The position numbers and the translations under genes were made by a program. The notes under the pieces are model-generated. The model was not told where the DNA came from. It saw only the letters and a list, made by a program, of their open reading frames with translations, and searched no databases. Positions 33,938-42,618 of a stretch of DNA of 42,618 nt are shown here, in pieces; the stretch's first letter is position 1; each line of letters starts with the position of its first letter. The stretch is from JAAYTD01 sp964472015. Lineage in GTDB: Bacteria; Bacteroidota; Ignavibacteria; Kapaibacteriales; UBA2268. The stretch is taken from NCBI GenBank assembly GCA_964472015.1, contig CAYYIP010000018.1, positions 1 to 42,618 on the forward strand, given 5' to 3'.

Positions 33938-35224
33938 ATGAATTCAACTATTCTTATAGATAATTTCTCATTAGATGATTTTGATTATAATTTACCTAAT
34001 GATGTTATAGCACAATATCCAAATGAAGAACGTGAAAAGAGCAAATTATTAGTTTTTGATAAACAATCTAATAATTATACTCATACTACTTTTAACAATA
34101 TAGATAATTTTTTACCAAATGATAGTTTAATTGTATTAAATTCAACAAAAGTAATACCTGCCCGTTTTTTTATGAGAAAGAAAACGGGAGGAATTATTGA
34201 ATTATTATGTATAGCACCATATGCACCATCAAAAGATCCTCAAATAACAATGAATGCAAAAGGAAAATGTTGTTGGGAATGTATTGTTGGCGGACGTAAT
34301 GTTATACCTAATATGATATTATATTTGGATAATTATTATAATAATAATTACATTAATTACACTTTAAAGGATATTGATTTAAAAGCACATATATTATCTC
34401 GTAATGAAAACAAAGCAATAGTCGAATTTATTTGGAATAAAAACGTTACATTTCGAACTGTTTTAGAAACTATTGGTAAAATGCCTCTCCCACCATATAT
34501 AAGACGAGAAGCAGAAAATATTGATAAAGAACGTTATCAAACTGTTTATGCAAATATTTCTGGATCAGTAGCAGCACCAACTGCTGGATTACATTTTTCT
34601 AATAGCGTATTAAAATCTTTACTAAATAAAAATATTAATTTTGCAAATATAATATTACATGTAGGGCCTGGAACATTTGTACCTATTACTACTACGATAC
34701 AAAAGCATAAGATGCATTTTGAACAAATATTTATTGATATAAAAACAATTAAAAAAATAGCAGAACAATATAGCAAAAAAAACTCTTTTGTTATAAGTAC
34801 AGGAACTACATCATTACGTACTCTAGAAACATTATATTGGGTAGGAGTAAAATCAATAAAAAAAGAATTAGAATTAGTAAATAATGAATATGCAGTTTTA
34901 GAGCAAAATTATGCATATTCTTTAAATAATAACGAAACTTATAGTGTTTATGAAGCTTTTAATGCACTTATAGAATATATAACAAAAAAAAATATTAATA
35001 ATTTAGAATGTTATACTCAACTTTTCATAATACCGGGATATAAAATAAAAACGATAAATGCATTAATTACAAATTTTCATCTTCCTAAAAGTACACTTTT
35101 ATTACTTGTTTCTGCTTTTATTGAAATAGACAATTGTAAAAAAATATATAGAGAAGCCCTAGCAAATAGTTATAGATTTTTAAGTTATGGCGACTCATCT
35201 TTACTTATAAACAGTAAAAACTAA
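33938..35224 (+). CDS. queA: tRNA preQ1(34) S-adenosylmethionine ribosyltransferase-isomerase
   Basis: QueA transfers and isomerises the ribosyl part of S-adenosylmethionine to 7-aminomethyl-7-deazaguanine in tRNA, a late step of queuosine synthesis. The signatures are clear: FDYNLPNDVIAQYP and REKSKLLVFD near the N terminus, DSLIVLNSTKVIPARF, GKMPLPPYIRR, RYQTVYA, and GSVAAPTAGLHFS followed by LHVGPGTFVPI. Near the C terminus come TTSLRTLE, QLFIIPGYK and LITNFHLPKSTLLLLVSAF. At 428 residues it is longer than E. coli QueA (356), with extra Asn-rich loops around 120-150 and 300-345, which is common in Bacteroidota. No other queuosine gene is here. It is translationally coupled to ychF by a 3-bp gap. 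Confidence 0.95.
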   Translation: MNSTILIDNFSLDDFDYNLPNDVIAQYPNEEREKSKLLVFDKQSNNYTHTTFNNIDNFLPNDSLIVLNSTKVIPARFFMRKKTGGIIELLCIAPYAPSKDPQITMNAKGKCCWECIVGGRNVIPNMILYLDNYYNNNYINYTLKDIDLKAHILSRNENKAIVEFIWNKNVTFRTVLETIGKMPLPPYIRREAENIDKERYQTVYANISGSVAAPTAGLHFSNSVLKSLLNKNINFANIILHVGPGTFVPITTTIQKHKMHFEQIFIDIKTIKKIAEQYSKKNSFVISTGTTSLRTLETLYWVGVKSIKKELELVNNEYAVLEQNYAYSLNNNETYSVYEAFNALIEYITKKNINNLECYTQLFIIPGYKIKTINALITNFHLPKSTLLLLVSAFIEIDNCKKIYREALANSYRFLSYGDSSLLINSKN

Positions 35225-35320
35225 ACAACTTGTATTTAAATAATTAATAGAAATTTTGATAAAAATTTTTATAGTATTAATTAATTTAAAATTATTAAAT
35301 TAAAATATATGAATTTAACT

Positions 35321-35326
35321 AAGGGA
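35321..35326 (+). promoter_or_regulatory. Shine-Dalgarno for dnaE
   Basis: AAGGGA lies 8 nt before the ATG at 35335. It is one of the few clear ribosome-binding motifs in the window and supports this start over the in-frame alternatives. Confidence 0.55.
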
Positions 35327-35334
35327 AATAACCA

Positions 35335-38300
35335 ATGTCTGATTTTATACATTTACATAACCATACACATTACTCTATTCTTGATGCAATTCCAACGCCG
35401 AAAGAACTTATTGAGGCTGCGGTTGCTGACAATCAAACTGCTATAGCATTAACGGATCATGGCGTAATGTTTGGTGCTATTGAATTTTATAAAGAATGTT
35501 TAGCTAAGAAAATAAAACCTATAATTGGTTGTGAAGTATATATAGCAAATGGAAGTAGATTAGAAAAAGATGCTGGTAAAACTAAGAAAAAAAATTATTA
35601 TCATTTATTGCTATTAGCAAAAAATAAAATAGGATATCATAATTTAATGAAATTGTCTTCTATTGGCCATACTGAAGGTTTTTATTATAGACCTCGTATA
35701 GACAAAGAAACTTTGAAACAATATAGTGAAGGATTAATATGTACAAGTGCATGTATGAGTGGTATTGTTGCTTTTTATTTACGAGCTAATCAATATGAAA
35801 CTGCTAAAAAAGAGGCTGAATTTTATAAAGAATTATTTAAAGATGATTTTTATATAGAAATTCAAAATCATTTTCTTCCAGATGATGCTATAATTTTGCG
35901 TGATGCACCAAAAATAGCAAAAGAATTAAATATAAAAATAGTTGCAACAAATGATATTCACTACATAAAAAAAGAAGATGCAATTGCTCATAATGTACTA
36001 TTAAATATAAAAGATGCTACGGGTAAAAAAGAAATTGATATAAAAAAACTCAGATATGGGACTTCAGAATTCTATTTTAAGACGCAAGAAGAAATGAAGC
36101 AACTTTTTAAAGATTTCCCAGAAGCTATAGAAGCCACTAAAGAAATAGAAAGCAAATGTGACCTTAAAATAATAGAATTAGGCAAATTACATATGCCCAA
36201 CTTCCCTATTCCTGAAACTTCAAAAGATAAAAATCTTGATGAATATCTTACAGAATTAGTTTGGAAAGGTATAGAAGAAAAATATGAAACAATAACTTCT
36301 ACTATTAAAGAACGTGTTAATTATGAATTAGATACTATTATTAAAATGAAATTTACAGGGTATTTTTTAATAGTATGGGATTTCATACGTGCGGCTTCTC
36401 AAGTAGGTGTTTCGGTTGGACCAGGACGCGGTTCAGCAGCAGGAAGTATAGTTGCTTATGCACTTAATATAACAAAAATAGATCCATTAAAATATAATTT
36501 ACTTTTCGAACGTTTCTTAAATCCAGAACGTGTATCTATGCCTGATATAGATATAGATTTCAATGATGAAACACGTGAAAAAGTAATTGCTTATGTAAAA
36601 GAAAAGTATGGTGAAAATGCAGTTGCTCAAATTGTTACATTTGGAACATTATCATCAAGAGCTGCAATAAAAGATATTGGACGGGTATTAGGGATAGAAT
36701 TAGATACAGTAAATAAAATTACAAAACAATTTGAAACTATCGCAGGTAAAGTTGAAAGTATAAAAGAGGGATTAGAAAAAGAAAGTTTAAAATGGACGAA
36801 AGACGATGAACGTTTACAATTATTATTTGATTATGCAAAAATATTAGAAAATACAAACAGGAATACAGGAACTCATGCAGCTGCAGTTGTAATAGCACCA
36901 GGAAATATTTCTGACTATGTACCATTATATAAGCCAGAAAATTCGGCTAAAACTCAATCGCTTGAATTTGTAACTCAATATGAAAAAAATTGTGTGGAAG
37001 AAGCCGGACTTGTAAAAATGGATTTCTTAGGTCTAACAACACTCTCTATTATAGAGAATACATTAAAAATGATAAAAGATAACACGGGTGAAAATATAGA
37101 ATTAGATAACATTGATTTTGATGATAAAGAAACATTCAATATGTTAAGTCAAGGTAAAACAAATTCTGTATTTCAATTTGAAAGTAATGGAATGCAAGAA
37201 TATTTAAGGCAATTAAAACCTCAAAATTTAGAAGAACTAACTGCTATGAATGCTCTATATAGACCTGGTCCTATGCAGAACATTCCTAATTTTATAAATA
37301 GAAAACATAAGATTGAAAAAATAGAATATTTGCATCCTATAATGGAAAAAACTCTAAAAAATACTTATGGTATAATTGTTTATCAAGAGCAAGTTATGCA
37401 GTTAGTACAAGATTTAGCCGGATTTTCACTAGGTGAAGCTGATATAATGCGTAGAGCTATGGGAAAGAAGAAAAAAGAAGTAATGGATAAATTAAAACCA
37501 AAATTTAGTGAAGGTTGTTCTAAAAAAGATATTTCAAAAAAATTAGCAGAAGAAATATTTGATTTAATTGCTGAATTTGCAAAATATGGATTTAATAAAT
37601 CACATTCGCTAGCTTATTCATATCTTGCTTTCCAAACTGCGTGGTTAAAAACTCATTATCCGTCTGAATACTTAGCAGCTTGTATGACAGCATCTATGTT
37701 AGATTTAACTAAATTAGTAGATATAATAGATAACACACGAAATTTAAATATAGAAGTATTACTTCCTGATATAAATATATCATCAACTAATTTTATTGCA
37801 CGAGACAAAAAAATATTTTTTGGATTAGCGGGAATTAAAAATGTTGGTATACCAGCAGTAGAAAATTTAGTTAATATAAGAGCAAATAGTCCATTTACTT
37901 CTCTTTTTGATTTCACTTCAAGAGTAGACACGCGTTTAGTTAATAAAAGAACACTTGAAGCATTAATTTCAACGGGGGCATTTGATTCTATTTATGGAAT
38001 TGATATGCGAGCTAGTCTATTTGCATCGATTGATCTATCATTAGAGTATGCAAAAAATATAAATGACAATCAAACTCAAGCTATGGATAATATATTTGGA
38101 GAAAGTAATAATTCAATTGTTATTCAAGAACCAGAATTAATAAAAATGCCAACTTGGACTACAAAAGAACGTTTACAAAAAGAAAAAGAATTCTTAAATT
38201 TTTATATATCGGGACATCCGCTTGATAATATATATACATCAATAGTAGGATTAAATTCTGTTAATTTGAACAATATCGAAGAAGATTATAAAACTAATCA

Positions 38301-38862
38301 AATATCAAGTTATGGATTAGTTACAGGAATAATAAAGGAAGTAAAAAAGAGACAAGACAAAATGAAAAATGAAATTGCATTTGTTACTATTGAAAATTAT
38401 ACAGGAACTGCTGAAATAGCCTTTTGGAATAATACTTATTCTCTTTATTCTGATATATTAGAAGTTGACAATATAATTTGTTGTCAAGGTAGAGTTATAA
38501 AAGAAAAAGATGAAAAAATTAAAATAAACATCGATGAGGCTTATTTAATTGATAAAGCAGTAAAAAAATATTTTACTGGATATTCTATAAATATAAATGA
38601 TAATGAAGAAACAAGGGAAAAATTAATTTCTTTTAGTGAAAAAATTAATGCAAGTATGGGAAAAACTAATAATATAACAAAAATCCAGTTTAATTTAAAT
38701 ACTAAAAATGCTATAAAAAAATATATAACGAATAATATTAATATAGATATAGACTTAGAAACGATTAATAACATTACTAATTTATTTGGAAAAAGAAATG
38801 TTACAATGTTAACGGCAATACCAGCAGCACCAGAAAACAATGTACGTAAAAAATATCAATAA
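35335..38862 (+). CDS. dnaE: DNA polymerase III alpha subunit
   Basis: DnaE is the replicative polymerase subunit. The 1175-residue protein has the N-terminal PHP domain (HLHNHTHYSILDA, with His8, His10, His12), the polymerase core with SVGPGRGSAAGSIVAYAL, the catalytic aspartates in MPDIDIDFND (Asp404 and Asp406) and the third, Asp563, in VKMDFLGLTTL. The region MNALYRPGPM and the finger helix follow. The C-terminal third holds a helix-hairpin-helix and an OB-fold (about 985-1065). The length and the PHP-polymerase order show a DnaE1-type enzyme, not PolC or the shorter DnaE2. Start at ATG 35335 is supported by AAGGGA. The final 50 residues are less conserved-looking. It sits between queA (110 bp) and proS (52 bp), with no other replisome gene nearby. 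Confidence 0.97.
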   Translation: MSDFIHLHNHTHYSILDAIPTPKELIEAAVADNQTAIALTDHGVMFGAIEFYKECLAKKIKPIIGCEVYIANGSRLEKDAGKTKKKNYYHLLLLAKNKIGYHNLMKLSSIGHTEGFYYRPRIDKETLKQYSEGLICTSACMSGIVAFYLRANQYETAKKEAEFYKELFKDDFYIEIQNHFLPDDAIILRDAPKIAKELNIKIVATNDIHYIKKEDAIAHNVLLNIKDATGKKEIDIKKLRYGTSEFYFKTQEEMKQLFKDFPEAIEATKEIESKCDLKIIELGKLHMPNFPIPETSKDKNLDEYLTELVWKGIEEKYETITSTIKERVNYELDTIIKMKFTGYFLIVWDFIRAASQVGVSVGPGRGSAAGSIVAYALNITKIDPLKYNLLFERFLNPERVSMPDIDIDFNDETREKVIAYVKEKYGENAVAQIVTFGTLSSRAAIKDIGRVLGIELDTVNKITKQFETIAGKVESIKEGLEKESLKWTKDDERLQLLFDYAKILENTNRNTGTHAAAVVIAPGNISDYVPLYKPENSAKTQSLEFVTQYEKNCVEEAGLVKMDFLGLTTLSIIENTLKMIKDNTGENIELDNIDFDDKETFNMLSQGKTNSVFQFESNGMQEYLRQLKPQNLEELTAMNALYRPGPMQNIPNFINRKHKIEKIEYLHPIMEKTLKNTYGIIVYQEQVMQLVQDLAGFSLGEADIMRRAMGKKKKEVMDKLKPKFSEGCSKKDISKKLAEEIFDLIAEFAKYGFNKSHSLAYSYLAFQTAWLKTHYPSEYLAACMTASMLDLTKLVDIIDNTRNLNIEVLLPDINISSTNFIARDKKIFFGLAGIKNVGIPAVENLVNIRANSPFTSLFDFTSRVDTRLVNKRTLEALISTGAFDSIYGIDMRASLFASIDLSLEYAKNINDNQTQAMDNIFGESNNSIVIQEPELIKMPTWTTKERLQKEKEFLNFYISGHPLDNIYTSIVGLNSVNLNNIEEDYKTNQISSYGLVTGIIKEVKKRQDKMKNEIAFVTIENYTGTAEIAFWNNTYSLYSDILEVDNIICCQGRVIKEKDEKIKINIDEAYLIDKAVKKYFTGYSININDNEETREKLISFSEKINASMGKTNNITKIQFNLNTKNAIKKYITNNINIDIDLETINNITNLFGKRNVTMLTAIPAAPENNVRKKYQ

Positions 38863-38914
38863 AATTATAAAATAAAAAGGAAATTTATAATAACAATATA
38901 ACTAATATACTCAT

Positions 38915-40603
38915 ATGAAGCAATCGCAATATTTTATACCAACATTAAAGGAAGTACCAGCGGAAGCGAAAATTCCATCACATCAGCTGATGCTCAGGGC
39001 AGGTTTAATACGTAGCTTAGCTGCAGGTGTATTTTCTTTTCTTCCATTAGGATATCGCATTATAAAAAAAATAACTAATATCTTAAGAGAGGAATTAAAT
39101 AATATAGGGGCACAAGAATTCTTATTACCTGCTTTAAATCCTATAGAGATATGGGAACAAACAGGAAGAGTTGAAGCTATGGGAGATGTTTTATTTCATA
39201 TAAAAAATAGAGATGGTTTAGTATTAGCTCCAACTCACGAAGAGATTATTACTTTTCATGCAAAACAGCATATTCATTCATATCGTGATATGCCTCAAAT
39301 TTGGTATCAAATACAAACTAAATTTCGTAATGAACCACGTCCTAAATCTGGTATTTTACGTGGACGTCAATTTTTAATGAAAGATTCTTATTCATTAGAT
39401 AATAGTTGGGAAGGATTAGATATATCATATCAAAAACATTATGAAGCATACCATAAAATTTTCAATCGTTGTGGTATAAAATTTTTTGTTGTTGGCGCAT
39501 CCAGTGGTACAATGGGAGGGAAAAAATCACAAGAATTTATGGTCGAATCAAATTCTGGCGAAGACATATGTGCAATAACAGAAAATTATGCTGCTAACTT
39601 AGAAGTTGCTATTTCAAATGTTATGCCGATAACACGATTAAATAATAATCTACAAATTGAAGAATTTGTAACACCAAATGCAAAAACTATTGATGATATA
39701 ATTCAGCAATTTAATGTACCAGAAGAAAGATGCGCTAAATCTGTAATTTATATAATAGATGATGAACCTTGTATAATATTAATGCGTGGAAATGATGAAC
39801 TAAATGAAACTAAACTTCAAGCTGCAGTAAAAACTAATAATATTAGACCTGCGACTAATGAAGAACTTATAAAATTTATAGGTGCGTCTCATGGTTCAAT
39901 AGGACCAGTTAATCTTAAAAATAACATAAAAATAATTGCAGATTTACTTTTAAAAGATGCAAATGGAATGGTTAGTGGTGCAAACAAAGATGGATATCAT
40001 TTAAAAAATATTGACTTAAAACGTGATACAACTATTAGTGATTTTTTTGATTTACGTACAATAAAAGAAGGTGAATTATCTATTATCGACAATAAACCAT
40101 TACGTATTGTAAAAGCTATTGAATTAGGACATATATTTAAACTTGGAACAAGATACAGTGAAGCTTTAGAAGCAAACTTTTTAACTAATGATGGAAAACT
40201 TGAACCTATTATAATGGGAAGTTATGGAATTGGTGTTGAAAGAATTATGGCTTGTTATATAGAACAAAATTTTGATGAAAAAGGTATAATTTGGAATAAA
40301 GAACTTGCACCTTTTTTAGTACATTTAATTGGATTAAATACTCATAAATCGATAGAAGTATTAGAAGCTAGTGAAAAAATTTATAATGAACTAAAAAAAG
40401 AAAACATAGAAGTATTATTTGATGATAGAGAAGAAACGGCAGGAATGAAATTTAATGATGCTGATTTATTAGGATTACCTATTCAGCTTGTTGTTGGACA
40501 AAAAAATCTTAAAGATAATAATGTAGAAATTAAAATTAGACGTACAAATGAACGAATTATTATGAAAATATCAGACGTTATCAATTGGATAAAACAATTC
40601 TAA
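38915..40603 (+). CDS. proS: Prolyl-tRNA synthetase (bacterial type with editing insert)
   Basis: ProRS charges tRNA-Pro. The 562-residue protein is the long bacterial form: class II motif 1 region (SHQLMLRAGLIRSLAAGVFSFLPLG), motif 2 (KFRNEPRPKSGILRGRQFLMKDSYS), then an inserted deacylase (INS) domain at about 225-390 that hydrolyses Ala-tRNA-Pro. It has AKSVIYIIDDEPCIILMRGN with the conserved Lys-Ser early in the insert. Motif 3 is in IIMGSYGIGVERIMA, and the anticodon-binding domain follows (VLFDDREETAGMKFNDADLLGLP). Length matches E. coli ProRS (572) rather than the roughly 490-residue eukaryote/archaeal-like form. It is the last gene of the rightward series and is closed by a long hairpin terminator. 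Confidence 0.96.
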   Translation: MKQSQYFIPTLKEVPAEAKIPSHQLMLRAGLIRSLAAGVFSFLPLGYRIIKKITNILREELNNIGAQEFLLPALNPIEIWEQTGRVEAMGDVLFHIKNRDGLVLAPTHEEIITFHAKQHIHSYRDMPQIWYQIQTKFRNEPRPKSGILRGRQFLMKDSYSLDNSWEGLDISYQKHYEAYHKIFNRCGIKFFVVGASSGTMGGKKSQEFMVESNSGEDICAITENYAANLEVAISNVMPITRLNNNLQIEEFVTPNAKTIDDIIQQFNVPEERCAKSVIYIIDDEPCIILMRGNDELNETKLQAAVKTNNIRPATNEELIKFIGASHGSIGPVNLKNNIKIIADLLLKDANGMVSGANKDGYHLKNIDLKRDTTISDFFDLRTIKEGELSIIDNKPLRIVKAIELGHIFKLGTRYSEALEANFLTNDGKLEPIIMGSYGIGVERIMACYIEQNFDEKGIIWNKELAPFLVHLIGLNTHKSIEVLEASEKIYNELKKENIEVLFDDREETAGMKFNDADLLGLPIQLVVGQKNLKDNNVEIKIRRTNERIIMKISDVINWIKQF

Positions 40604-40648
40604 TTTTATAAATAATTTTGTTTCTTATATAATAATTTATATATAATA

Positions 40649-40704
40649 AATAAATAATAATAAAATACCCCATTATAAAATGGGGTATTTTATTATTATT
40701 TATT
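40649..40704. terminator. 26-bp bidirectional terminator between proS and the T9SS gene
   Basis: The stem from 40649-40674 pairs perfectly with 40679-40704 over 26 bp, with a 4-nt ATAA loop. Its core is TACCCCATT/AATGGGGTA. A/T tails on both arms give T-rich ends in each direction. It lies between convergent genes, 46 bp after proS and 17 bp after the stop of the right-end gene, so it can end both transcripts. Confidence 0.88.
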
Positions 40705-40720
40705 GAAAAATAAAATACTT

Positions 40721-42618
40721 TTATTTTTCAATAATGAATTTAGATATATAATGTTTATTATTTATTGTTACAATTACATTATACATTCCATTTGGAATAT
40801 TAGTTGTATTAATATTATAAACAAAATTACCCTGATTTGCACTAATATTATTAATTTCAAGAACTTTGATACCATCTAATCTAACAACAGAAATTGTCAT
40901 ATTATTATATGTATCATATAAATTCATATAAATTGTATAATTATTTTGTGCTGGATTAGGATAGCCTTTTATTTTATTTTTAGACACAAAGTTAAATACA
41001 TTTCCTGTATTGATCTCTATTTCATTAGATTTATGTGTTATACCATTTTCAACAGAGGCTTCTACATAATAAATTCCATCTTCTAGACCATCAGGATTAG
41101 TATATACTTGTTCAACAGCATCTTTAATTGCTATATTATCTTTATACCATTGATATTTAACTAATATACCATCATCATTATTACATTTTAATGTTTTTTC
41201 CGATTCTTTTGTAATAGTTACAATAAAATCAAATGTTATAAATACTTCACCTAATTTAGGTTTTTCCCTATTCCCTATTTCATCTATTGCAATGGAATAA
41301 AAACTATAAGTATAACCATATTGACCTATAAATTCAGCTTCTGTTTCTATTGTATTTTCTAACCAAAGTTCAAAATTTACATTATCTTTTGAAACAAAAA
41401 TATCATATCCTGATATTTTAAAGCTACCTTCTGTACCGTTCCACTTAACAAGTATTTTATTAGAATATATTGTATCTGTTGTTGAACCTAACGTAATCGT
41501 ACTTACAGGCAAAATTGTATCTGTTGGAAGTATTTCAGTAAATACTGCTTTTATTGTATAATTTGTCAACACATTTTTAAACAAATAAGTATTAACAGGT
41601 CCTACACTATTATTATCTATTAAAACATCTAAAATTCTATATCCTGTTTCTGGTATTATTAGATATTTTAATTTATCTAAACAAGTAACTTTTGAAACTC
41701 CATCTGGTGTTATTTTACCACCTGTTCCTGCAATTGCTGTAATTTCAAATGTATCAAGTGCAAATTCTACATATATTTTATGGTCTGCTGTAACATTAGT
41801 AAATGTATAACTACTTACCGCACCAACACTAACATTATCAACAAGTACATATCTAATATGATAACCATTATTTGGAATTATTGTATAATTTATTTCATGT
41901 CCATATGCAACTTTTGATATTCCATCTGGTGTTATTTTACCGCCCTCACTTCTACTTGCTTCAATTTCAAATGTATCTAAATTAAATAATACATGTATTG
42001 TACGATTACTTGTAACATTAGTAAATGTATAACTACTTACTGAACCTATACTAACCCCATCAATAAAAACATCTGAAATTTGGTATCCTAAGTTGGGTTT
42101 CATAACATAAGTTATAGTATCCAGATAAGTTAACATATACTCGCCTTCCGGAGTTATTTTTCCATTAGAAGAAGAAGATGCAGTTATAGTAAATGTATCA
42201 ATTACGAAAATTGCTTGAATAGTTTTATTACTAGTTACCTTTAGAAATTTATAACTATTTACTGCGCCTATGCTAACACCATCAACTAAAACATCTAAAA
42301 TTTTATAACCTGGATTTGCAACTATATTATAAAGTATTGTATCAATATATGTAATACGAGTATTGGCTGATGGATTTATATATCCACCTTCATTATAAAT
42401 TGCAGTTATAGTAAATGTATCTAAATCAAATTCCGCATAGATAGTATGATTACTGATAACATTATTAAAAGTATAACTACTTACTACGCCAACACTAACA
42501 TTATCAACTAAAACATCTTGGATATGATAGCCTGTATTAGGTGTAATAGTAAAGGTTTGACTACCATTATAAGTTACTTTTGTATTACCACTCGGACTAA
42601 TACTGCCATTAGAACCTG
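40721..42618 (-). CDS. Secreted T9SS repeat protein, InlB-B-like repeats (5' end missing)
   Basis: The frame is open from its stop at 40721 to the window edge; codons continue in frame past the first Met at 42136, so the true start is beyond 42618. At least 631 residues are visible. The first part is an array of five 74-residue repeats (first one partial; listed separately), matching the divergent InlB B-repeat/bacterial repeat type, with GxI-TP-G and PNTGYxIxDVLVDxVSVG motifs. A fibronectin-III-like stretch with WNGTEGSFKISGYDIFVS follows, then an Ig-like segment (KYQWYKDNIAIKDAVEQVYT). The last about 80 residues form a T9SS type A sorting domain with GYPNPAQNNYTIYMNL and a turn NIPNGMYNVIVTINN. 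So it is a surface or secreted, probably adhesive, cargo of T9SS. Its ligand is unknown. Confidence 0.85.
   Translation of the reverse strand, partial: GSNGSISPSGNTKVTYNGSQTFTITPNTGYHIQDVLVDNVSVGVVSSYTFNNVISNHTIYAEFDLDTFTITAIYNEGGYINPSANTRITYIDTILYNIVANPGYKILDVLVDGVSIGAVNSYKFLKVTSNKTIQAIFVIDTFTITASSSSNGKITPEGEYMLTYLDTITYVMKPNLGYQISDVFIDGVSIGSVSSYTFTNVTSNRTIHVLFNLDTFEIEASRSEGGKITPDGISKVAYGHEINYTIIPNNGYHIRYVLVDNVSVGAVSSYTFTNVTADHKIYVEFALDTFEITAIAGTGGKITPDGVSKVTCLDKLKYLIIPETGYRILDVLIDNNSVGPVNTYLFKNVLTNYTIKAVFTEILPTDTILPVSTITLGSTTDTIYSNKILVKWNGTEGSFKISGYDIFVSKDNVNFELWLENTIETEAEFIGQYGYTYSFYSIAIDEIGNREKPKLGEVFITFDFIVTITKESEKTLKCNNDDGILVKYQWYKDNIAIKDAVEQVYTNPDGLEDGIYYVEASVENGITHKSNEIEINTGNVFNFVSKNKIKGYPNPAQNNYTIYMNLYDTYNNMTISVVRLDGIKVLEINNISANQGNFVYNINTTNIPNGMYNVIVTINNKHYISKFIIEK
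40724..40968 (-). other. T9SS type A sorting domain of the right-end protein
   Basis: The C-terminal domain begins with the GYPNPAQN motif and ends in KHYISKFIIEK. Strands and the NIPNGMYNV turn match the Por sorting signal that directs export through type IX secretion and is then removed. It parallels the relic at 152-346, whose turn reads NLPAGVYLV. Confidence 0.8.
41537..42616 (-). repeat. Tandem 222-bp (74-residue) repeats
   Basis: Four complete units of exactly 222 bp (42424-42203, 42202-41981, 41980-41759, 41758-41537) and one unit cut by the window edge (42616-42425) lie head to tail with no spacer. Each starts near DTF-I-A, carries G-I-P-G, then PN-GY-I-DV--D--S-G-V-SY-F--V. Units 3 and 4 share a 30-nt identical stretch at 42011-42040 and 41789-41818, exactly one period apart. 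This points to fairly recent unit duplication or gene conversion. The number of units outside the window is unknown. Confidence 0.88.

Noticed and set aside
42136..42136. ATG at 42136 as the true start of the T9SS repeat protein
   Set aside because: The frame continues unbroken upstream through more than two further repeat units to the window edge, and this Met lies in the middle of a repeat. It is an internal methionine.
1..42618. CRISPR arrays, tRNAs, rRNAs, riboswitches, IS elements
   Set aside because: I looked in every intergenic gap for direct-repeat spacing, tRNA arms such as a T-loop GTTCRA, and transposase motifs, and found none. A short structured RNA in the AT-rich gaps cannot be excluded by eye.

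Overview
This window looks like a chromosomal housekeeping segment from a very AT-rich bacterium (about a quarter G+C by eye). It most likely belongs to the Bacteroidota/Chlorobiota (FCB) group. The evidence is two type IX secretion (T9SS, Por) C-terminal sorting sequences, one intact and one a relic; PD40-repeat and rhomboid proteins of the Bacteroidota style; lipoproteins with SC lipoboxes; and Shine-Dalgarno motifs in front of only a few genes. The standard bacterial code works throughout. I see no rRNA, tRNA, CRISPR array, insertion sequence or phage gene. The lineage call is an inference and I cannot name a genus.

Layout. 1-544: a decayed T9SS sorting-domain fragment with its own terminator, then AT-rich spacer. 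545-6006 (+): small or loosely linked genes, namely a YbjQ-like protein, a nitroreductase, an isolated nuoM, a thioredoxin-like lipoprotein, sufU and hemW. 6197-9284 (+): glutamate dehydrogenase, followed by a 62-bp perfect palindrome, then pyrG. 9347-25330 (-): transcribed leftward in blocks separated by hairpin terminators: thrS-guaB-pepP, then gyrA-gyrB, then a U32 peptidase-like gene with an S9 peptidase, then dxs, which converges on pyrG. 25331-25849: AT-rich divergent spacer. 25850-40603 (+): rhomboid protease, KtrA-type RCK protein, PD40 protein with a TTG start, TlpA-like thioredoxin, ADP-forming acyl-CoA synthetase, lipoprotein, ychF, queA, dnaE and proS. 40649-40704: a long convergent terminator. 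40721-42618 (-): the 3' part of a secreted T9SS repeat protein that runs off the right edge.

How the genes fit together. Most are core information-processing genes (DNA gyrase, Pol III alpha, ThrRS, ProRS, queuosine synthesis, YchF) or nucleotide and isoprenoid synthesis genes (CTP synthase, IMPDH, DXS). An exported S9 peptidase, a cytoplasmic Xaa-Pro aminopeptidase, glutamate dehydrogenase and an ADP-forming acyl-CoA synthetase are together consistent with growth on peptides and amino acids with substrate-level ATP formation. NuoM implies a complex I whose other subunits lie elsewhere. I found no convincing new multi-gene system. The most distinctive items are the 74-residue repeat array in the right-end secreted protein, the 62-bp perfect palindrome after gdh, and the T9SS relic at the left end.
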